From positions 1 through 22,242 of the IMG/VR virus record IMGVR_UViG_3300027508_000053: a stretch of DNA of 22,242 bases; one strand, given 5' to 3'. The DNA is from a virus. Both the position numbers and the translations under genes were made by a program. The notes under the pieces are model-generated. The model did not search any database, was not told the DNA's origin, and was given only the letters and a program-made list of their open reading frames with translations. Positions 1-3,893 of this stretch are shown piece after piece (within the stretch, counting starts at the first letter, position 1; each line of letters starts with the position of its first letter).

Positions 1-63
1 CTCTGTAGTAGTGGGTTCGTTTGCCTTACCCTAAGCCAATGTTTGTGTTGGCCCACCCTCCCC

Positions 64-80
64 ATTCCCCTACGGGGAAT
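64..80. terminator. short hairpin downstream of the leftward genes
   Basis: ATTCCCC (64-70) and GGGGAAT (74-80) form a perfect 7-bp stem with a TAC loop. It lies just beyond a second hairpin (85-112) after the leftward gene that ends at 117. There is no T-tract on the leftward strand, so intrinsic termination is uncertain. The pair could instead protect the 3' end of the transcript. Confidence 0.4.
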
Positions 81-84
81 CGAG

Positions 85-112
85 AGAAGCGAGGGGGGAA
101 GTCCTCGCTTCT
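85..112 (-). terminator. hairpin at the 3' end of the leftward operon
   Basis: AGAAGCGAGG (85-94) pairs perfectly with CCTCGCTTCT (103-112) around an 8-nt loop. It starts only 4 bases beyond the stop codon of the leftward gene at 117. No uridine run follows on the minus strand, so it may be a weak terminator or an RNA-stabilising structure rather than a classical intrinsic terminator. Confidence 0.5.
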
Positions 113-116
113 AACC

Positions 117-374
117 TTATCCTTCCTGTGACTTGATTAGTTCCAGGTTTTCTAAAGCTTCCTCTGCATACTCGGTCACTCGTTCCACGTAGTGGCAGTC
201 CACGTGTGAGCCGTCGCAACGGCTACAGTCTGACCCCTTCACTATGTAACTCGTGCCTTGGATAATGACCTCGTGTCCGAAGCCTTCTAGGTTGCCGTCC
301 TTGTTGATTGCATACTCGTGCGCTTGCTCGCTGGTAAACGCCGCGTTGATTAGGTCAATGAATAGTGTGTTCAC
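117..374 (-). CDS. small acidic protein with a CxxC-x6-CH zinc-like motif, function unknown
   Basis: This 85-residue protein matches no family I recognise. Cys50, Cys53, Cys60 and His61 form a compact CxxC-x6-CH cluster that could bind one zinc ion, and the C-terminal 20 residues are Glu-rich and probably helical. The start is GTG, and the upstream gene's TGA stop overlaps it (GTGA, 371-374), so the two genes are translationally coupled in one leftward operon. Two hairpins follow the stop. Genes divergent from a structural block and next to a candidate origin are often early or regulatory in phages, but nothing in the protein itself shows that role. Confidence 0.75.
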   Translation of the reverse strand: MNTLFIDLINAAFTSEQAHEYAINKDGNLEGFGHEVIIQGTSYIVKGSDCSRCDGSHVDCHYVERVTEYAEEALENLELIKSQEG

Positions 375-562
375 TTAGTAAACGCCTTGGTTACTGTGTC
401 GAGCCCCATCTTGATGGCGTCGCGGTATCCTGCTTGGTATTGTGCAACTGCAACGCTTGAGAGTATCCCTTGGATAGTTTCGCGCTTGTCTGCTGGGACG
501 TGTGATACTACTACTGCAATAGCCTCGGCTACTACTTGGCTGACGTTTTCGTTTGTAGACAT
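371..562 (-). CDS. small helical protein, function unknown
   Basis: This 63-residue protein is Ala/Val-rich with alternating hydrophobic and polar residues, so mostly helical, and has no recognisable motif. It is the first gene of the leftward pair. On the minus strand the ATG at 562 is preceded by AAGGGGA at good spacing, which supports the start. The stop overlaps the start of the next gene by 4 bases. An 8-bp dyad (581-601) lies about 20 bases upstream of the start, where a repressor could sit on the leftward leader. The family is unknown to me; the reading frame is well supported by its Shine-Dalgarno sequence and coupling. Confidence 0.75.
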   Translation of the reverse strand: MSTNENVSQVVAEAIAVVVSHVPADKRETIQGILSSVAVAQYQAGYRDAIKMGLDTVTKAFTK

Positions 563-580
563 TTATTTCCCCTTGTTAGG

Positions 581-601
581 TAGTGAACCCCTTGTTCACT
601 A
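581..601. promoter_or_regulatory. operator-like dyad upstream of the leftward operon
   Basis: TAGTGAAC (581-588) and GTTCACTA (594-601) are perfect inverted repeats around a 5-base spacer, giving a 21-bp dyad of the size typical of helix-turn-helix repressor operators. It lies in the leftward leader, about 20 bases from the start codon at 562. It could also fold as an RNA hairpin. No cognate repressor gene is visible in the window. Confidence 0.4.
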
Positions 602-838
602 AGAGAACACTATTAGATAGGGCTACCACACGCAAGCCTAGTCGGTCTCGTTTCTATAACGTTTTATCCCCAGTTATCCACACCCCCCACCCTTAGACCT
701 GTGGATAACTAAGGAAGCCACCAGGGAGCAGAAGTAGGTACTTGCTTGGGGGGCAGACAGTAGCCTTAAAAATTTTTAATGAGGTCGGGGAAATATGAGG
801 CAGTAGCCCTTCTGCGCGTTTGCCCAGTTTAATTTAGA
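602..838. other. divergent intergenic region, candidate replication origin and promoter region
   Basis: No gene is supported between the leftward operon and the rightward operon. The region holds a perfect inverted pair of DnaA-box consensus sequences (672-710), a third near-match TTATCCCCA (664-672), a C/G-rich tract and the AT-rich block at 766-780 (TTAAAAATTTTTAAT). A weak rightward promoter can be drawn as TTGCTT (742-747) with TTAAAA (766-771), spacer 18. I looked for a tRNA here and saw none. Confidence 0.5.
672..710. promoter_or_regulatory. inverted pair of consensus DnaA boxes
   Basis: AGTTATCCACA (672-682) and TGTGGATAACT (700-710) are perfect 11-bp inverted repeats separated by 17 bases. 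Each arm contains TTATCCACA, the exact consensus DnaA box. The AT-rich block about 55 bases to the right could act as an unwinding element. The position between divergent arms is typical of phage origins. An alternative is a DnaA-regulated or other dyad operator. Confidence 0.55.
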
Positions 839-1084
839 GTGGGACCTTACCCTATGCTTATGAGTTTCAATGAGTTTCTTAGCGATAGCATGGATGTGCC
901 TGGGCGTGTCGCAAAGTTCGCTAAGTTATTGTTTGGTGATGTAGATAATGGCTGCGGGCGGTTGGAGTACGACGCGATTGCGTGGAAACAGCATTTTATT
1001 GATAAACACCCAGATTCTCCCCAATTGATACATATGTTGGTTTCCTCTTATGTGGCATATATCAAGACCATTAAGAGTAAATAG
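839..1084 (+). CDS. small protein, possibly YozE/SAM-like
   Basis: This protein of up to 81 residues is the first rightward gene. Its N-terminal pattern (S-F-x-E-F-L, then a short helix and A-K-F-A-K...GD) is reminiscent of the YozE SAM-like helical fold found in small phage and Firmicutes proteins, but the match is by eye and weak. The start is uncertain: GTG at 839, ATG at 854 and ATG at 860 are all in frame and none has a strong Shine-Dalgarno sequence, so a leaderless message is possible. A good ribosome site for the next gene begins just before its stop. Confidence 0.6.
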   Translation: MGPYPMLMSFNEFLSDSMDVPGRVAKFAKLLFGDVDNGCGRLEYDAIAWKQHFIDKHPDSPQLIHMLVSSYVAYIKTIKSK

Positions 1085-1098
1085 AGGAGAATGTAAAC

Positions 1099-1329
1099 AT
1101 GGATGACATGAAGACACCTGGACCTAATCACCCTGCTCATAATGGTTTACGCAACCGTGGCGGGGGAGAGAATCGTCGTCACGAATTTTTTGACCAGAAC
1201 TTATCTGATACTGAGAACAACGTTCAGAACGCTCATCACTCAGGAACTAAATCTGCAATCGCGCCGAATGTCACCTCTATGGCCGCTTTCAAGCGTAACA
1301 AGGCATCAAGAAAACCAGAGGGATACTAA
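1099..1329 (+). CDS. small His/Asn/Arg-rich polar protein, function unknown
   Basis: This 76-residue polar protein has a Gly/Arg-rich stretch (G-G-G-E-N-R-R) and few hydrophobic residues, so it is probably disordered or a structural accessory. AGAGGAG (1083-1089) precedes the ATG at good spacing. The stop is shared with the next start as TAATG (1327-1331). It opens a run of ten small ORFs, nearly all joined by such overlaps. No family recognised. Confidence 0.75.
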   Translation: MDDMKTPGPNHPAHNGLRNRGGGENRRHEFFDQNLSDTENNVQNAHHSGTKSAIAPNVTSMAAFKRNKASRKPEGY

Positions 1330-1592
1330 TGGCAAAGACTCCAGCTTGGCAACGTAAAGAGGGACAGAACAAAGAAGGCGGACTTAATGCAAAGGGCCGT
1401 GCTTCAGCTAAAAAAGAAGGTCACAACCTTAAGCCACCTGTAAGTAAAGAACAAGCAAAGAAATCTCCTAAGTCTGCAGCACGACGTAAGTCATACTGTG
1501 CACGTAGCGCAGGACAAGCAAAAGATTTTCCTAAGGCAGCTAAAGACCCTAACAGTCGTTTAAACAAAGCACGTAGAAAGTGGGATTGCTAA
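1329..1592 (+). CDS. DUF6321-like small basic protein
   Basis: This 87-residue, strongly basic protein has the signature order I associate with the DUF6321 family found across phages: an N-terminal W-Q-R-K-E-G, then G-G-L-N-A-K-G-R, K-P-P-V, a central S-A-A-R-R-K-S-Y-C-A-R, and a C-terminal D-P-N-S-R-L-N-K-A-R-R-K-W near the end. The family's function is not established, though members are often found with virion structural genes. The gene starts in a TAATG overlap with the previous gene and ends in another with the next. The family assignment is from memory of its motif pattern; the coding call itself is secure. Confidence 0.85.
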   Translation: MAKTPAWQRKEGQNKEGGLNAKGRASAKKEGHNLKPPVSKEQAKKSPKSAARRKSYCARSAGQAKDFPKAAKDPNSRLNKARRKWDC

Positions 1593-1855
1593 TGCATGAC
1601 CCAGCGTTAGGACGCTCTAAAGCAGAACGTGCATTTGGTAAAGATGCACCTAAGAAAAGTACACCAAAGAAAGGTGTAAACACGGCCAAAGCGCCTTCGT
1701 CAAAGGCTAAGGATAAACGCGGTCGCGTCAATGAATTTCGTGCAGTACATCTTGGTCAGTTTGATGGTCCACGTCCATCTTATGGAAGATACAATGTATC
1801 TGAACAAGCTAGTGATGTTTTAAATCGTTCATTTAGAAATAGAGGAGAAAGATAA
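1592..1855 (+). CDS. small basic protein with a Lys/Ala/Pro linker, function unknown
   Basis: This 87-residue protein starts at the ATG in the TAATG overlap (1592); a GTG twelve bases earlier is in frame but less likely. Residues 24-47 are a Lys/Ala/Pro/Ser-rich flexible linker, followed by a more ordered segment with H-L-G-Q-F-D-G-P-R-P. A similar K/A/P linker followed by an H-L and L-D-G-P-R ending is found in the protein at 7845-8228, so the two may be distant relatives. A ribosome site for the next gene (AGGAGAAAG) lies at its 3' end. Function unknown, possibly a virion-internal or DNA-binding protein. Confidence 0.75.
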   Translation: MHDPALGRSKAERAFGKDAPKKSTPKKGVNTAKAPSSKAKDKRGRVNEFRAVHLGQFDGPRPSYGRYNVSEQASDVLNRSFRNRGER

Positions 1856-2070
1856 TGATTCCAGCAATTGCAGCAGTTGCAGCCCGTCTAGCACCTATGG
1901 CTGCCCGTGTTGGCGCCTCATCAGCAGGTCAAGCTGCTAAAGCAGGAGCTGTACGAGGAGTAGAAGCAGGCGTAGCGGGACGTGTACAAAACATGGTTCA
2001 AGGACGCGATAAAGACTCCCAACCTCACTCATCATCACTTAACGGAAGCAACTACCCTAACCCTATCTAA
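1855..2070 (+). CDS. Ala/Gly/Val-rich small protein, function unknown
   Basis: This 71-residue protein begins with an Ala-rich amphipathic or weakly membrane-active stretch (residues 3-45, many A, V, G and regularly spaced R) and ends in a polar Ser/Asn/Pro tail. AGGAGAAAG precedes the ATG, which overlaps the previous stop as TAATG, and the same arrangement joins it to the next ORF. The composition resembles short helical phage accessory proteins, but no family is recognised. Confidence 0.7.
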   Translation: MIPAIAAVAARLAPMAARVGASSAGQAAKAGAVRGVEAGVAGRVQNMVQGRDKDSQPHSSSLNGSNYPNPI

Positions 2071-2246
2071 TGAAAAAGAATAACAACCAGTTCGATATTT
2101 GCGAACATTGCGGCAGATACATAACTGGGGAAGTACACACAGTAAGAACTAAGCTCGGCAATGGGATGGTCTTCCATAAGGACCCACTAGATTGTGCTAA
2201 GGCACCAGAGGTACGAGAGGTTAAAAAACGTGGCGAAGGTTATTAA
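2070..2246 (+). CDS. 58-residue zinc-ribbon-like protein
   Basis: This 58-residue ORF starts in a TAATG overlap with the previous gene (2068-2072) and ends TAA at 2246. It carries C-E-H-C at residues 11-14 and Cys42 after a conserved-looking F-H-K-D-P, so a C-x2-C plus His36/Cys42 site could hold one zinc ion. The C-terminal third is basic. A ribosome site for the next gene lies within its 3' end, and the two overlap by 17 bases. Function unknown; small zinc-ribbon proteins are a recurring type in this window. Confidence 0.7.
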   Translation: MKKNNNQFDICEHCGRYITGEVHTVRTKLGNGMVFHKDPLDCAKAPEVREVKKRGEGY

Positions 2247-2418
2247 AGCAGCTGGTGAGAAACACACCATTAAGAAAAATAAAAAAGGCGACATTATTGT
2301 CGACCACGCTGGCAAAAAGGGAAAGTACGATAAAATTAATCTTACGAAGAAAGCTGGCGCTAAGACCGTTAAGGCAGGCGTAAAGGCTACTAAAGATTGG
2401 CATAAGAAGAATGGCTGA
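2230..2418 (+). CDS. very Lys-rich small protein, function unknown
   Basis: I place the start at GTG 2230 because GAGAGG (2215-2220) lies 9 bases before it. An in-frame GTG at 2194 has no such site and would overlap the previous gene more. The resulting 62-residue protein is about one-third lysine, with repeats of K-A-G, so nucleic acid or acidic-surface binding is plausible. It ends in an 8-base overlap with the HNH gene. No family recognised. Confidence 0.65.
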   Translation: MAKVIKAAGEKHTIKKNKKGDIIVDHAGKKGKYDKINLTKKAGAKTVKAGVKATKDWHKKNG

Positions 2419-2704
2419 AGCTAAGAAGTTTGGACCCTATAAGGGCTCTAAAGAAAATGGCGGACGCCCTATTTACGTCTACAAGAAGAAGGTAGGCGGT
2501 AAGTGGGTTACTACTTCTAAAAACAAAGCCCGTGCAGACTATGAGTCAAAAAACGGTAAAATTAAATCTAAAGACACAACTGTTGACCACAAGGACAACA
2601 ACCACAATAATGATTCTAAGGGAAACCTTCGCGCTATTTCTCGTAGCAAGAACACTGCTAAAGAAAACAAGCGTCGTGCAGGTAAAAAGGAAAACGAAAA
2701 GTAA
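2411..2704 (+). CDS. HNH endonuclease-like protein
   Basis: This 97-residue protein has an HNH-type core at residues 58-81: V-D-H-K-D (His60, Asp62), N-N spacing (Asn66-Asn67), then G-N-L-R (Asn72) and Asn81. This matches the D-H-x-D-x-x-x-x-N-N...N-L-R form of HNH endonucleases that nick or cut DNA with a single metal ion. The N-terminal half has a basic beta segment (Y-V-Y-K-K-K ... G-K-W) that could be a DNA-binding lead-in. Such genes in phages are either homing endonucleases or packaging cofactors. Here it sits about 16 kb from the terminase in this linear view, inside an operon rather than an intron, so its role is open. Confidence 0.75.
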   Translation: MAEAKKFGPYKGSKENGGRPIYVYKKKVGGKWVTTSKNKARADYESKNGKIKSKDTTVDHKDNNHNNDSKGNLRAISRSKNTAKENKRRAGKKENEK

Positions 2705-2967
2705 TGCCTATTTACCGCAAAGGAGACTCACAGTTTGGTCTTGAAGAAGCTGCCAAACAAGACTTCCATAGTCGTTTAGAGAACGTAAACGTTAAGGACG
2801 ATGCAAAGTCCGCACGTATTAACGGAATTACTGTAGGCTCTACAGATATAAAAGTCTCTGATATTAAAGGTGAGTTCCCAGTAAGCGGTGCAGGAATTAC
2901 AGCAGGAAAAGAACAGCGTAGATTACGTGAACGCGAAAAGTATCGTGTTAGAGGAAAGGGCTACTAA
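2704..2967 (+). CDS. MPIYRKGD-family small protein, copy 1
   Basis: This 87-residue protein shares its first eight residues (M-P-I-Y-R-K-G-D) and a second motif, V-S-x-x-K-G...P-V-S-x-x-G, near residues 56-70 with the protein at 3152-3433. The two look like a duplicated gene separated by one other ORF. The C-terminus is Arg/Lys-rich. It starts in a TAATG overlap with the HNH gene and ends in another with the next ORF. Function unknown; such small basic proteins in phage late operons are often minor virion components. Confidence 0.75.
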   Translation: MPIYRKGDSQFGLEEAAKQDFHSRLENVNVKDDAKSARINGITVGSTDIKVSDIKGEFPVSGAGITAGKEQRRLREREKYRVRGKGY

Positions 2968-3152
2968 TGTCTGAAGACCATGTAGATAAGCGTAGTGAAA
3001 GCCAATTCAAGAGTCCTTACGAGCCTGATAGCGAGCGCGACCACCGTTGGAGATTTTCTCGTGGAGACGAGACAGCAACACCTAAAGACTCAAAAGGTAA
3101 CTTAGTCCCAAAGACATCAGGGTTTTTTGGCGCAATGAAGGGTAAAAAATAA
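2967..3152 (+). CDS. small charged protein, function unknown
   Basis: This 61-residue, highly charged protein (many Asp/Glu/Arg/Lys, one W-R-F-S-R cluster in the middle) ends in a Gly/Lys-rich tail. It is joined by TAATG overlaps to both neighbours and lies between the two MPIYRKGD-family copies. No family is recognised. The uninterrupted chain of overlaps is the main evidence that it is translated. Confidence 0.65.
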   Translation: MSEDHVDKRSESQFKSPYEPDSERDHRWRFSRGDETATPKDSKGNLVPKTSGFFGAMKGKK

Positions 3153-3433
3153 TGCCTATCTATCGTAAAGGCGATGACCAGTTCTCACTATGGAATCGTG
3201 CTAAAGAACAAGAACGCACTCATGAAAAGTCTGATGCGGACCACGGCGGTTACATTGTTGGTTTAAACCCTAATATGCCTGTAAGTGAGCTTAAAGGTAT
3301 GGGAGACATGCCAGTAAGCGCTAAAGGTATGCGTATGGGACAACAGGCTTATCGTTCACAGCAGACTCACCCAAATGTTTGGAAAAACGCTGGTTTCACT
3401 CTTTCTGATGAAAGACATCCACCAAAGAAATGA
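3152..3433 (+). CDS. MPIYRKGD-family small protein, copy 2
   Basis: This 93-residue protein begins M-P-I-Y-R-K-G-D-D-Q-F-S, almost identical to the protein at 2704, and repeats its second motif as V-S-E-L-K-G...P-V-S-A-K-G (about residues 44-61). Between and after the motifs the two have diverged, and this copy has a longer His/Pro-rich tail. The start is a TAATG overlap; the stop shares ATGA with the next gene. It is probably an old tandem duplication. Function unknown. Confidence 0.75.
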   Translation: MPIYRKGDDQFSLWNRAKEQERTHEKSDADHGGYIVGLNPNMPVSELKGMGDMPVSAKGMRMGQQAYRSQQTHPNVWKNAGFTLSDERHPPKK

Positions 3434-3639
3434 GCAGCTCAGCTAAAGACCGCGGAAATAATCCAGCTCGCAGATTTTTTCCATCTAACAAGGAAATGTC
3501 TGATATATTAAAAGACAGTCCTCTTGGACCAATGCCTGGACCTTCACAACGTCGTCGTAATCGTGCAGAAGGAAAGAAGTTTAATAAAGCCATGGATGCA
3601 GAACATGCACGTGGTGATGAAAACTGGCCACCTAAATAA
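3430..3639 (+). CDS. small Arg/Pro-rich basic protein, function unknown
   Basis: This 69-residue protein starts in an ATGA overlap (3430-3433). It has a proline-rich centre (P-L-G-P-M-P-G-P) followed by an Arg cluster (R-R-R-N-R) and a polar tail ending W-P-P-K. It looks largely disordered and could bind nucleic acid or a virion surface. It closes the run of overlapping small ORFs; GAGAGG for the next gene follows directly. No family recognised. Confidence 0.65.
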   Translation: MSSSAKDRGNNPARRFFPSNKEMSDILKDSPLGPMPGPSQRRRNRAEGKKFNKAMDAEHARGDENWPPK

Positions 3640-3653
3640 AGAGAGGTAATACC

Positions 3654-3848
3654 ATGGAAACTGTTGTACAGACACGTGAGCTTACAGCGGATGATAGGTG
3701 TGACCTTTGTAGCGCGGCTGCACAAGTTGTGTTTACGTTTTTACAAGGTGATTTATATTTTTGCGGACATCACGCAAAAGAAAAAAGCACAGCTTTGTTA
3801 TCACAGTCAATAGATTTATTTGACCCGTTCAATTATATAAATAAATAG
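3654..3848 (+). CDS. DUF7455-like actinobacterial zinc protein
   Basis: This 64-residue protein matches the compact pattern of DUF7455 as I know it from actinobacteria: L-T-A-D-D-R-C-D-x-C (Cys16, Cys19), a short beta hairpin with V-V-F-T-F, then F-C-G-H-H (Cys37, His39 and His40). The four ligands would bind one zinc ion. The function of the family is unknown. It is the best single pointer to an actinobacterial host in the window. GAGAGG lies 8 bases before the ATG. A gap of 45 bases with no good start codon separates it from the large protein that follows. Confidence 0.85.
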   Translation: METVVQTRELTADDRCDLCSAAAQVVFTFLQGDLYFCGHHAKEKSTALLSQSIDLFDPFNYINK

Positions 3849-3893
3849 TAATATGGTCCTGTTAGTATTTCACTACGGGAAGAGAAATAAATA

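Noticed and set aside
602-838. Possible tRNA or small RNA gene in the divergent region
   Set aside because: I found no cloverleaf or GGTTCGA-type T arm. The structures present are better explained as dyads and AT-rich DNA.
2411-2704. HNH gene as part of a mobile intron or intein
   Set aside because: It is a free-standing ORF within an operon of overlapping genes; no split gene flanks it.
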